From Clostridia bacterium (GTDB taxonomy: Bacteria; Bacillota; Clostridia; Oscillospirales; CAG-272): a stretch of DNA of 55,543 bases. The position numbers and the translations under genes are program-made. Numbering within the stretch: position 1 is the first letter of the stretch; each line of letters opens with the position of its first letter. Below, one piece after another: positions 7,238-15,589 of the stretch. The stretch spans positions 1 to 55,543 of the forward strand of contig JAFUNF010000013.1 in NCBI GenBank assembly GCA_017473085.1, read 5' to 3'. Below the pieces are notes generated by a model. That model had not been told where the DNA came from and did no database searches. It saw only the letters and a program-made list of their open reading frames with translations.

Positions 7238-9637
7238 TCAATATCTTAATGGTATATCGTAAACAGAAAGCAGAGAAATCTCATCAAGAAGCCCATTTTC
7301 TGTTAAATCTGTTTCAACAAAAATTGTGTATGGCTTACCTGTTAGGTCGAAATAGTTGTCACTCAGCACAGGGTCACAATTCTTAAATGAAACCTGAAGG
7401 CTTTTTGCAAATACATTGGTACTAAAGGTTAAATTAACCCCACCCTGTGTCGCTTTTGCCTGAATTTTAATATCAGGCTTTAGAAATTTAAAATGCTTCG
7501 GCTTTGTGCCAAGAACAACGTTTCTTGCAAGAAGTGTATCGTTTTTGTCATAAAGCTCTGCATAGAAAAGCTTATCATTTTGTCCGTCAAAGGCTTCATT
7601 TGAAATACATTCTACGTCAAGAGAGGAAAGTGCATTTACAGAGAATTGCTTTTCTGTTTCAAAAACAGGTGTAAGGTCATTTTTAATAACACCTGCCTTA
7701 ACATAGCCCTTAAACTCACAAAGGGTTTCGTTTGCCACGTTTATTGTTATATCATTTGCTTCATTAAACAAGCCAAGTGCCACACCCTGATAGAATTTCC
7801 TTGCATAATAGTGAAGTGCCTTGTATCTACCAAAGTAATCCACACTGGACCACGAGGCAACAGGCCACGGGTCGTTTAATTGCCAATAAATTGAGCCCAT
7901 TGTGTAGCCACGACACCTTCTGAAATGCTCAACACCATACTTAATTGCGTTAGCTTGATTAAGCTGTGAAGCGTAAACAGTTGTTTCTAAATCCTTAGGC
8001 AACTGATATTCCTCTGCAAGATACTTCAAAAGCTTAACGTTTCCGTGCCAATGCTTTTGATGGCTTTCCATAGTGTAGGAAAGTAGATTTCTTTCCTCAC
8101 GAGGGCAAAATTCATCAATAGTCTTTATAGAAGGCAAGCTTTCAAATCCGTATTCTGAGCAGAAACGGAATTTGTGCTTTCTGTATTCGTCAAACTCACA
8201 ATTTCCATTCCATACGTCCCAAAAATGCACGTCACCAATGCTCTTGTCTTGTGGAGAATCAAAGCCACCCCTTGAGGTTGGACTTGAGGGAGTGTATGAA
8301 ATATAGGGTGCATTTGCCTTGCAAATAGAAGGGAGAATTTCCTCATATAGCTTTAGGTAATCACGTCTTACTAAAGGGTCATTTCCGTCAGCGCATTCCC
8401 AAAAGCAAATGGCCTCCTCCATTTCGTTGTTGCCACAAAGCAAGCCAAGGCAAGCGTGGTGTCTTATTCTTTTTACGTTGTAGGTTGCCTCAAGGGAAAA
8501 CTCTCTTTCCATATCCTCGTTTAACCAAATGTTAGCACAGGCAACCATAAAGTCCTGCCAAACCACAAGACCATATTTGTCACAAAGGTCGTAAAAATAG
8601 TCCTCAGGGTAATAAGCACCACCCCAAACTCTTACACAGTTAAAGTTTGCAAATATGCAATCCTTGATAAGTCGTTCTGTACGCTCCTTATTAACACGAG
8701 AGAGCAAATTGTCAATAGGCACGTAATTTGCACCCATGGCAAATATTTTTATACCATTTACAACAAAGCAAAATTCTTGCCCAAGCTGGTCGTTTTCACG
8801 ACTTAAATTAAGAGTGCGTAAGCCAATGCTTTTTGTAATTTTGTCAAGGAGAGTGTCGTTTTTATAAAGATAAAAGCTAATTTCATATAGCTCCTGCTTG
8901 CCATAGCCGTTTGGCCACCAAAGTCTTGGCTTTTCAATTGTTATTTCGCCCTTGCCATTTTCTAAGATAACCCTTTGACCATCAATTTCACAAATGGTGG
9001 TAAGGTCGTCCTCCTTGTGCTTGGTATCAAGGGATAATTCAAGCCTTACAGTACCATTTTCGTGGTGCTGTACAATAGTAAAATCCTCAATTTTATCAAT
9101 ATCATAAGAGCGAATTTCAACAGGACGGAAAATACCCATATTTGGAAGCTTTGGTGCCCAGTCCCAGCCCGACATATAAAATGCCTTTCTTAAATGGGAG
9201 GCTCCTGGAATTGTGTCTCCATTCATATACAAATGGTGCGCATTTTCCATTTTTTCAAAATAGGCAAGAGGGGACTTGAATTCAAGCCTGATCTCGTTTT
9301 CTTTCCTTGCCAAGGACTTAATATCGTATTCGTATTTGCGGTGCATATTTTTTACGCTATCTAAGAAAACACCATTAAAATATATATCGCAAATAGTATC
9401 AAGACCATAAAACACAAGCTCAAGCCTTTGACGATTAAGCTCCTCGTCACTCAAGCCAAAGCTACTATAAAAAACACAACCCTTACTTGATAATGAGCAA
9501 AGCGTTTCCTCGTTTGTTCCGTAGTAGGGGTCATCTATGTAGCCATGCTCATATAGAACACTATACATATCACAGGGAAGCGTGCAGTCAAGCCCGACCC
9601 AGCCGTTAAAATCCATTTTCCAATTGTTAATAACCAT
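7238..9637 (-). CDS. Beta-mannosidase (GH2)
   Basis: 799 residues with the start placed at 9637, because GGGAGG (9643-9648) sits correctly there; the frame runs 20 codons further up without a ribosome site. The beta-mannosidase hallmark HLRKAFYMSGWDWAP (148-162) is followed by GIFRPVEI. The catalytic barrel has VRVWGGAYYPED (335-346), acid/base E405 in GNNEME and nucleophile E495 in CSEYGFES. It hydrolyses terminal beta-mannose from oligosaccharides. No signal peptide. It is transcribed from the promoter at 9666-9694 and is followed closely by the beta-glucuronidase gene, so the two enzymes probably act on one mannose/glucuronate glycan. Confidence 0.9.
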   Translation of the reverse strand: MVINNWKMDFNGWVGLDCTLPCDMYSVLYEHGYIDDPYYGTNEETLCSLSSKGCVFYSSFGLSDEELNRQRLELVFYGLDTICDIYFNGVFLDSVKNMHRKYEYDIKSLARKENEIRLEFKSPLAYFEKMENAHHLYMNGDTIPGASHLRKAFYMSGWDWAPKLPNMGIFRPVEIRSYDIDKIEDFTIVQHHENGTVRLELSLDTKHKEDDLTTICEIDGQRVILENGKGEITIEKPRLWWPNGYGKQELYEISFYLYKNDTLLDKITKSIGLRTLNLSRENDQLGQEFCFVVNGIKIFAMGANYVPIDNLLSRVNKERTERLIKDCIFANFNCVRVWGGAYYPEDYFYDLCDKYGLVVWQDFMVACANIWLNEDMEREFSLEATYNVKRIRHHACLGLLCGNNEMEEAICFWECADGNDPLVRRDYLKLYEEILPSICKANAPYISYTPSSPTSRGGFDSPQDKSIGDVHFWDVWNGNCEFDEYRKHKFRFCSEYGFESLPSIKTIDEFCPREERNLLSYTMESHQKHWHGNVKLLKYLAEEYQLPKDLETTVYASQLNQANAIKYGVEHFRRCRGYTMGSIYWQLNDPWPVASWSSVDYFGRYKALHYYARKFYQGVALGLFNEANDITINVANETLCEFKGYVKAGVIKNDLTPVFETEKQFSVNALSSLDVECISNEAFDGQNDKLFYAELYDKNDTLLARNVVLGTKPKHFKFLKPDIKIQAKATQGGVNLTFSTNVFAKSLQVSFKNCDPVLSDNYFDLTGKPYTIFVETDLTENGLLDEISLLSVYDIPLRY

Positions 9638-9665
9638 AAAAGCCTCCCTTTTAAGTCTTAAAACA

Positions 9666-9694
9666 ATTTTACCACAAAACCTCAACACTTGCAA
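9666..9694 (-). promoter_or_regulatory. Promoter of the beta-mannosidase gene
   Basis: TTGCAA (9689-9694), 17-bp spacer, TAAAAT (9666-9671) on the minus strand, immediately after the terminator of the GH63 gene. Confidence 0.6.
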
Positions 9695-9722
9695 CAAAAA
9701 AAGGACACAAAGTGCCCTTTTT
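9694..9722 (-). terminator. Intrinsic terminator after the GH63 gene
   Basis: Minus-strand stem AAAGGGCAC/GTGTCCTTT (9712-9720 with 9700-9708, one G-U pair), 3-nt loop, then a run of T. Confidence 0.8.
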
Positions 9723-9729
9723 ATGATTA

Positions 9730-11361
9730 TTAAAGTACTTGATATGCGTTAGCTGCCCAAGCATAGCCCTTACAACGAAGACCCTTGCCCGTAATAGCAC
9801 TTGTATTTTCACTAAAGCCGTATTTACAAATAGAGGTCTTGTAGTTTTCTGCAATTTCGTTTGCAAGCTCAGTGTAGCCAAGGTTACGTAGAGCATAAAC
9901 GAACATAACAACGTCAGGTGCCCAAACTGCACCACGCCAGTAGCCGTTTTCAACAAACATTTCGCTATCAAGAGCCTCACTTGCAATACCACCCTTGCAA
10001 AGATGATGCTCCTTAATTGTCTTAACAATGTACTCTTGAATTTCCTTTGGTAGCATATCCTCAAGAACAATTACACGAAGTGGCATAAGAGCATTACAGT
10101 AGTAAGGCTCGCCTGTTTCTGCCAAACGAACGAATATTTTTTCGCCGTCCCAGTAGTCCTTAACTGCCTTTTCAGCAAGCTCCTTAGCAAGCTGTGCGTA
10201 AACCTTTTTATCAGTTGGATAGTTAAGAGCTTCTGCTGCCTCGGAAAGGAAGGAGCATTGAACGGAAAGGAAAGCGATAAGCTCTGAGGTTTCAATATGC
10301 TCACTCTTGTCAAAGCAGGTAGAGTTGTCCTGTCCTGAGTCGTTACCATGATAGTAGGAGGGAACGTCTCCACGAAGATTGAGCCACCAGTCGGTGTTTC
10401 TCTTCATTTCAAAATATACCTCTTCAAGTGCGTGAGGTGTTGCAAACTCAGGATTTCTCTTAATCATTTGCTTGTACATCCAGCCCTGAACAGGAGGCTT
10501 AACAAAATTCCAAACCTTGTAGGATTGAGAAATAGCATCGGGAACTCTGCCAACACGATTAATATGCTTATACATTATCATAAATTGGTCCATAGCTAAG
10601 CGATAGTCAATGTCAGCCAAGCCAAGTGAGTTAAACGCATTGTCCCAGCTCCATACGTTACTCATACCAGCCTTGCCCATTACAATTGCCTCGGTAGAGA
10701 AGTTACCTAATGGAGCAATAGTGTTTGACCACATTATGTAAGCACATTCCTTTTCGTACTTGTTTTTGCAATTGAACTTCTTTTCCCAAGCAATATAGTC
10801 CTTTTCAGCTAAATCAGCAAAGTAGTCGTAACGCATACCTTGAGCAATAGTTGCACCCTTATCGAGAAAATTGCCCTCAATAGCAAACTCATATTCGCCA
10901 TTTTCGTCGGGCAATACACGTACGTTAACGAAGTCAGCCATAATCACACCAGGTGTACGTTGCTTTTCAACCTTTAATGAGCCCTTGACAGGAACAAACA
11001 TAAGGCTACAATTGTTTTTAAAATCACAAAGCTCAATAATACCATTTTGAATAATTTGATAGTCAAATCTTGTATTTGTCTTTGCAATCTCTACAAGAAT
11101 TTCCTTGCCCTTACCCTTAATAAAGGTGCCGTCAATGTCAAACATCGTAATTTTTGTCTCGCCACCATCAAATTTTGCAGTAGCCTCACGAGGTACAAAG
11201 GAAAACTTTGAGCCAGTACCAAAATTGATAGACAAAACACCATTAAAAATATCCTGACCGTGATTGTGAATCATATCCATTTTAAGTGTGGTTTTGCCCT
11301 TCTTGTCCCATACAAGATATGAGCCTCTGATACTGTAATGAAGTCTTTCAAAAGAATACAT
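9730..11361 (-). CDS. GH63-like glycosidase
   Basis: 543 residues, no signal peptide. An N-terminal beta-rich domain (~1-190) precedes an (alpha/alpha)6 barrel with GH63 signatures: VWSWDNAFNSLGL (236-248), GNDSGQDNS (339-347) with likely catalytic acid D345, YWRGAVWAPD in the last quarter, and E518 in GFSENTS as likely base. GH63 enzymes are inverting alpha-glycosidases (processing alpha-glucosidase, mannosylglycerate hydrolase); the bacterial substrate here is not predictable. It is monocistronic, with its own promoter and terminator, ending just ahead of the beta-mannosidase promoter. Confidence 0.85.
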   Translation of the reverse strand: MYSFERLHYSIRGSYLVWDKKGKTTLKMDMIHNHGQDIFNGVLSINFGTGSKFSFVPREATAKFDGGETKITMFDIDGTFIKGKGKEILVEIAKTNTRFDYQIIQNGIIELCDFKNNCSLMFVPVKGSLKVEKQRTPGVIMADFVNVRVLPDENGEYEFAIEGNFLDKGATIAQGMRYDYFADLAEKDYIAWEKKFNCKNKYEKECAYIMWSNTIAPLGNFSTEAIVMGKAGMSNVWSWDNAFNSLGLADIDYRLAMDQFMIMYKHINRVGRVPDAISQSYKVWNFVKPPVQGWMYKQMIKRNPEFATPHALEEVYFEMKRNTDWWLNLRGDVPSYYHGNDSGQDNSTCFDKSEHIETSELIAFLSVQCSFLSEAAEALNYPTDKKVYAQLAKELAEKAVKDYWDGEKIFVRLAETGEPYYCNALMPLRVIVLEDMLPKEIQEYIVKTIKEHHLCKGGIASEALDSEMFVENGYWRGAVWAPDVVMFVYALRNLGYTELANEIAENYKTSICKYGFSENTSAITGKGLRCKGYAWAANAYQVL

Positions 11362-11390
11362 AAAAAATCTCCTTAAATGTTATTAATTCC

Positions 11391-11419
11391 ATTTTAATAC
11401 GAATTTCAAAATAAGTCAA
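11391..11419 (-). promoter_or_regulatory. Promoter of the GH63 gene
   Basis: Minus strand TTGACT (11414-11419), 17-bp spacer, TAAAAT (11391-11396), about 30 bp before the start at 11361. Confidence 0.65.
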
Positions 11420-11651
11420 TAAAATTAGAAAAAAATTGAAAAAGGTATTGAAAAACAGAACAACATCATTTCATGTATTGGTTGTTGACCGAAAAAATAT
11501 ATAGCTTTATTTGCAATTTTGTGATAAAATATCTTTGAAAATCAAAGTGCTACTATACATTAACAACACAAACAATTCGTGGACTTTGCTTTTATTGTAT
11601 TGTATAATAAAATTACGAAAGTGCTTTTGAATAAATTTTGGAGGACTAAAA

Positions 11652-12740
11652 ATGTCTATTGGCTCTAATATCAAACGATTGCGTAAAGAGAATAATATCA
11701 CTCAAGAACAGCTTGCTGAATATCTTGGGATTACCTCTCGTGCAATTTCTCAATGGGAATGTGGCAGAACCTCGCCAGATATTACTCTCATACCTGCTTT
11801 GTGCCACATATTCAATGTTTCTTCCGATGAGCTTTTAGGAATTGACATTCAAAAAAGCAATGATGAAATTAAGAAATATTTAGAAGAAGCAACCGAATTG
11901 AAAAATCAAGGTAAATGGGAAGAACAAGTCAATCTTCTTAGTGAAGCAAATAAAAAATTCCCTCGGGACTATAAAATTATGTTGAAGCTTGCTAATGCTT
12001 TTGTAAATGAATATTCACGAAAAAGAATTAAGGAATACGACCAGGTCTTTGAGCTTTGTAATAGAATCCTTGAAGAATGTACCGATAGTAACATTCGATA
12101 TGAAGCAACGGACACTCTTGCAATTGCATACGGATACGCTGGCAAAAAGGACGAAATGTTAAGGCTTGCAAAGGAGATGCCAAAATCTCATTTTTCATAT
12201 GAAAATTTTATGCTTTTTAATTGGAATGGAAAAGGTGATTTAGCAGAAATTCAAGAATACATATCGTACCTAATAAACCAATTAATTTGTGCAATTAATA
12301 ACTGTTGTGGATTTTTTGAGAATGGGAAAAAGCTTTTTTCAAACGAGGAAAGAATGAAGCTGCTTGAACTTCAAGTAGAATTGCTTGAAGCCTTGTTTCC
12401 AGACAAGGATTATCAGCTACAAGCTCAGCTTGGCGAAATTGCTTGTAGCCATATAGCTACAATGCTTATAAGAGAGAACAATATCAAGGGAGCTTGGCAC
12501 TATCTTGAAAAAGCCGTAGATTTTGCTATTCATATGGACACGTATGATTTTAATGCACCACACACATCTCTGATTCTGCGTGGATACTCAAGTGGTGGTT
12601 GGATTATGGAATCAAACGGAAATCATTCTCAATGCTTGCTTGAATGGCTAACCACAGACGAAGAAGCTTCCATTTTGCGTTTTGCCCCACGCTATAAGCA
12701 AGTTATCAACCGACTTAAAGAGGTTGCAATAAAACCATAA
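11652..12740 (+). CDS. XRE-family regulator with C-terminal helical (TPR-like) domain
   Basis: 362 residues. Residues ~1-62 form a Cro/C1-type helix-turn-helix (IKRLRKENNITQEQLAEYLG, then ISQWECGRTSPD). The remainder is predicted helical with ~35-residue spaced helices (EEATELKNQGKWEEQVNLL), as in TPR-containing XRE regulators that sense peptides or proteins. The start is supported by TTGGAGGA a few bases upstream. It is divergent from the GH63 gene with a ~290-bp intergenic region, so it may control it, but no clear operator was seen. The following small membrane gene has its own promoter. Confidence 0.8.
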   Translation: MSIGSNIKRLRKENNITQEQLAEYLGITSRAISQWECGRTSPDITLIPALCHIFNVSSDELLGIDIQKSNDEIKKYLEEATELKNQGKWEEQVNLLSEANKKFPRDYKIMLKLANAFVNEYSRKRIKEYDQVFELCNRILEECTDSNIRYEATDTLAIAYGYAGKKDEMLRLAKEMPKSHFSYENFMLFNWNGKGDLAEIQEYISYLINQLICAINNCCGFFENGKKLFSNEERMKLLELQVELLEALFPDKDYQLQAQLGEIACSHIATMLIRENNIKGAWHYLEKAVDFAIHMDTYDFNAPHTSLILRGYSSGGWIMESNGNHSQCLLEWLTTDEEASILRFAPRYKQVINRLKEVAIKP

Positions 12741-12759
12741 AATTAAAGAGTTTACATTA

Positions 12760-12788
12760 TTGAAATGCTTTATAGGGTGTGATATAAT
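12760..12788 (+). promoter_or_regulatory. Promoter of the small membrane protein gene
   Basis: TTGAAA (12760-12765), 17-bp spacer, extended -10 TGATATAAT (TATAAT at 12783-12788). Confidence 0.65.
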
Positions 12789-12816
12789 TTTATTGATAAG
12801 ACAAAAGGAGACGTTA

Positions 12817-13323
12817 TTGAAAATGAGTAAAAGAAAATATATTATAAAATTCCTTTTGATTATAACAATAATTCAAGTTTTATTGGCTTCTGTTGGTGCG
12901 TTGCTAATTTATGAAAGTAAACCGATAAGAAAAGAAGAAACTGAAACAATAATTGTAAAAGTGGAAGAAACAAAATATGAAAGACGACTTGTTTCCGAAT
13001 ATAGATTTAGTGTCATATCTAATTCTATTGAATATCAGTTCGATGAACGTGGAGCTTTTTCAGAATATTCAAACATAGAATTGAATGAAGCAATAAAAAT
13101 TGGCGATGAACTTTCTATCACATACTATAAAAATTTGTGGGGAAAGAAAAAAGTTGTAGATGCTCGTTCAGCAAGTGTTATTTATAGAAGCTTTGAATGT
13201 TATAATTCTCAAAGAGCTTTTGCCTTTTCAATCGTTTTCTTTGCAGTATTAGAAATAGTTTTTATTGCATTCACAGTTGTCTTTGTAATGCTCAATCGAA
13301 AAAAGTTCAAAACAAAAAAATAA
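12817..13323 (+). CDS. Hypothetical two-TM protein with extracytoplasmic OB-like domain
   Basis: 168 residues from a TTG at 12817, chosen because AAGGAG (12805-12810) is 6 bp away; ATG 12823 is the alternative and would be 12 bp away. One membrane helix at the N terminus (FLLIITIIQVLLASVGALLIY), an external ~90-residue charged beta-like segment, and a second helix near the C terminus (FSIVFFAVLEIVFIAFTVVF) before a basic tail. The segment ending IGDELSITYYKNLWGKKKVV resembles the C-terminal domain of the membrane protein at 31788-32717 (GDSMKISYYKG), suggesting a shared DUF3592-like fold. Function unknown. Confidence 0.65.
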   Translation: MKMSKRKYIIKFLLIITIIQVLLASVGALLIYESKPIRKEETETIIVKVEETKYERRLVSEYRFSVISNSIEYQFDERGAFSEYSNIELNEAIKIGDELSITYYKNLWGKKKVVDARSASVIYRSFECYNSQRAFAFSIVFFAVLEIVFIAFTVVFVMLNRKKFKTKK

Positions 13324-13325
13324 AA

Positions 13326-13418
13326 GGGAGAAAAGAGGACGATTCCTTGTCTCCTTTTTATGCTAACAAAACAAGGGAAAATAAGAAAAGCAAGGCTGAA
13401 ATTCAGCCTTGCTTAAAT
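13326..13418. repeat. REP-like repeat copy A with terminator-like hairpins
   Basis: Contains the core ATTCCTTGTCTCC flanked by GGAGA...TCTCC pairing, then TTTTTATGCTAACAAAACAA, then a 13-bp inverted repeat AAGCAAGGCTGAA/TTCAGCCTTGCTT (around 13388-13414). The same ~80-bp arrangement recurs at 19391-19480 and its core at 17254-17293. It follows the small membrane gene directly and could also end its transcript. Confidence 0.75.
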
Positions 13419-13492
13419 TTGTTTTATGTGATACGAGACACTTAACCAAACGATAAAACAAGTTCAAAATAACTTTAAAAAATAATATTTCT

Positions 13493-13525
13493 AAGCCGTT
13501 TGAAAAATAACGGCTTTTGGTTTTG
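13493..13525. terminator. Hairpin, possible terminator
   Basis: AAGCCGTT/AACGGCTT (13493-13500 with 13509-13516), 8-nt loop, followed on the plus strand by TTGGTTTT. It lies between the repeat and the end of the convergent AraC gene; the minus-strand U-tract is weak. Confidence 0.5.
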
Positions 13526-13543
13526 CTTTGAAATTCTAAAAAG

Positions 13544-14347
13544 TCATTTCCGTAAATTGTTTGCAAACTGTTTTTTATATTTTGAAGGTGTTAACCCTGT
13601 TTGATGTAAAAAAGCACGGTTAAATGTATTTATAGAGGAAAAACCACATTGCATAGCGATTTCGAAAATTGTAAACTGATTCGAGATATCCTTTCTCAAC
13701 AGGCACTTTGCGTAATCAATTCTGTATGATGCCAAAAATTCTTGGAAGTTCATTCCTGTAAGGGAATGTAATGTTGAGGAGAGATATTTTTCGTGTAGAC
13801 CTATTTTTTTTGCAATTTGCTTTAATTGTATATCCTCTTTGAAATTATTTGATATAAATTCTATAGTTTTGAAAAGCATATCGTGTCTGTGTAGGGCCTT
13901 GTCGGTGGGAACGAGAATGCTATTTTTCAAAACAATAGAGCAAATAAGATTGAGCAGTCCGCATATTTTCAAAACTTCATTGGAAGATGTCTGGTCAAAC
14001 TCATTTAACAGTGAAATGCTATCAGAAAAATCCACAACAGGACTTTCAAGAACATTTTCCCCTAAGCTTGCATAAAAGAGGGGTACAAAATCATTTGAAA
14101 AGACTGCACAGCGAAGGATAGACAGTGTTTCGTCACTATACTCGTGTATTTGATTGGGACGGATAAATATTAGGTGATTTTCGGGAACAAGGTATTTTTC
14201 TCCGTCAAGATAAATGGTGGAAACGCCTTTTTTTGTGAAAGCTATTTCGCTATATTCGTGTATATGTGGAGGCACAGTCCAGTTTTCGTGACAGTTACTT
14301 CTGTACTCGTAACTGTTGCCTATATTTTCTTTTTGATAAATAATCAT
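13544..14347 (-). CDS. AraC-family transcriptional regulator
   Basis: 267 residues. The N-terminal cupin-type sugar-sensing domain has WTVPPHIHEYSEIAF and FIRPNQIHEYSDE. The C-terminal ~100 residues carry two helix-turn-helix units, the second with the AraC signature IFEIAMQCGFSSINTFNRAF followed by GLTPSKYKK. Such proteins usually activate adjacent carbohydrate genes when a sugar is bound. It is divergent from the GH5-like gene across ~120 bp, so that gene and its secreted neighbour are the likely targets. Ribosome site AAAGGA precedes the ATG. Confidence 0.9.
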   Translation of the reverse strand: MIIYQKENIGNSYEYRSNCHENWTVPPHIHEYSEIAFTKKGVSTIYLDGEKYLVPENHLIFIRPNQIHEYSDETLSILRCAVFSNDFVPLFYASLGENVLESPVVDFSDSISLLNEFDQTSSNEVLKICGLLNLICSIVLKNSILVPTDKALHRHDMLFKTIEFISNNFKEDIQLKQIAKKIGLHEKYLSSTLHSLTGMNFQEFLASYRIDYAKCLLRKDISNQFTIFEIAMQCGFSSINTFNRAFLHQTGLTPSKYKKQFANNLRK

Positions 14348-14381
14348 AGCAAATCCTTTAAAAATCTTACTTTTTGACTAT

Positions 14382-14410
14382 ATTTTATAATGTTTTGGAT
14401 AGAATGTCAA
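14382..14410 (-). promoter_or_regulatory. Promoter of the AraC regulator gene
   Basis: Minus strand consensus TTGACA (14405-14410), 17-bp spacer, TAAAAT (14382-14387). Confidence 0.7.
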
Positions 14411-14419
14411 TATCAAATA

Positions 14420-14428
14420 TGGTAAAAT
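14420..14428 (+). promoter_or_regulatory. Possible extended -10 element for the GH5-like operon
   Basis: TGGTAAAAT with no good -35 upstream, as expected for an activator-dependent promoter controlled by the divergent AraC protein. Confidence 0.35.
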
Positions 14429-14468
14429 TATATTAGGAATCCATAATTTTCATAGAATGGAGAAGCAA

Positions 14469-15569
14469 ATGAACGGCAAATGGAGCAAAGAAAGGGCTTG
14501 GGAATGGTATAATGCTCACCCTTGGATAAGAGGCTGTAACTATATGAGTGCTGACTGTGTTAACAGAGTTGACCAGTGGCAGTCCTTACATTTTGAAGAA
14601 ACATTAAAAACCACAGAGGAAGAATTTAAGGTAATGCAGGAATTAGGCTTTAATTCCGTGCGTCTGATTCTTGAATATGTAGTTTGGAAGGAAGAGCACG
14701 ATAGCTTCCTTGAAAGATTTGAAAGATATGTCGCTCTTTGTGATAAATACGGAATATCTTGTATGATAGTTTTAGCAAACGACTGTATGCCACCAAAAAC
14801 CGAGCTTTGGAAAATGCCATATATTGGTGAGCAAAGCTACGATATAGGCTACCACGGGGGTAAAAAGCATTCACAACACGGCAGACACAACGAATCAGCA
14901 CCTCATTTTTATCTTGATAATGAGGAAAGTGCAAATGACTATTTTAAGATGGTTAAGGAAATCGTCACACTTTATAAAGATGATAATCGTATCTTAATGT
15001 GGGATGTGTTTAACGAACCTGGAAATAGCCAAAGAAGCGGTATCACATTGCCTATTCTTGAAAGAATGTTTGAGGTTGTTAGGGAAATAAACCCGTCACA
15101 GCCACTTACCTGTGCTGCATGGTGTTGTAACAGAAATTTTGAATTTGATATGCCTGAGGATATATTTGCAATTGAAAATTCGGATATTATTACATATCAT
15201 AATTATGGTAGATATGAGGAGCACATAAGAGTCATCAAGTATCTTAAGCAGTTTGACCGCCCATTGATAAACACCGAATGGCTTGCAAGATGTACAGGCA
15301 ATACAGTTTTTGAAAACTTTCCACTTTTCTATCTTGAAAATATTGGATGCTATAACTGGGGCTTTGTTGCAGGAAAGTATCAAACCTATGAGGCACATAA
15401 TTCGCTTTGGGAATGGTATTATAGCGATAAGACCGCGGACATTGACCTTACAAAATGGTTCCATGACCTGTATCGACCAAGCTTTCGCCCATACGATCCA
15501 AAGGAAACTGAGCTAATTAAACGCTTTTGTGATTTGGCTGATAAAGAATTTTGTGAAAAAAACAAATAA
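14469..15569 (+). CDS. GH5-like (cellulase-fold) glycoside hydrolase
   Basis: 366 residues from ATG 14469, preferred over the in-frame ATG 14457 because GGAGAAG ends 4-5 bases before it and overlaps the earlier codon. The fold follows clan GH-A: RGCNYMSAD at the N terminus, GFNSVRLI.. in strand 2, acid/base E183 in WDVFNEPGN and nucleophile E270 in LINTEWLAR. No signal peptide. Substrate unknown; retaining beta-glycosidases of this type cleave beta-mannan, beta-glucan or xylan-derived oligosaccharides. It is 20 bp before the secreted protein gene and divergent from the AraC regulator. Confidence 0.75.
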   Translation: MNGKWSKERAWEWYNAHPWIRGCNYMSADCVNRVDQWQSLHFEETLKTTEEEFKVMQELGFNSVRLILEYVVWKEEHDSFLERFERYVALCDKYGISCMIVLANDCMPPKTELWKMPYIGEQSYDIGYHGGKKHSQHGRHNESAPHFYLDNEESANDYFKMVKEIVTLYKDDNRILMWDVFNEPGNSQRSGITLPILERMFEVVREINPSQPLTCAAWCCNRNFEFDMPEDIFAIENSDIITYHNYGRYEEHIRVIKYLKQFDRPLINTEWLARCTGNTVFENFPLFYLENIGCYNWGFVAGKYQTYEAHNSLWEWYYSDKTADIDLTKWFHDLYRPSFRPYDPKETELIKRFCDLADKEFCEKNK

Positions 15570-15589
15570 CATAAAGGAGAAATGGTAAA

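Noticed and set aside
14374-14391. Plus-strand promoter TTGACT...TATAAT before the GH5-like gene
   Set aside because: The spacer is only 6 bp; the good promoter here is on the minus strand for the AraC gene.
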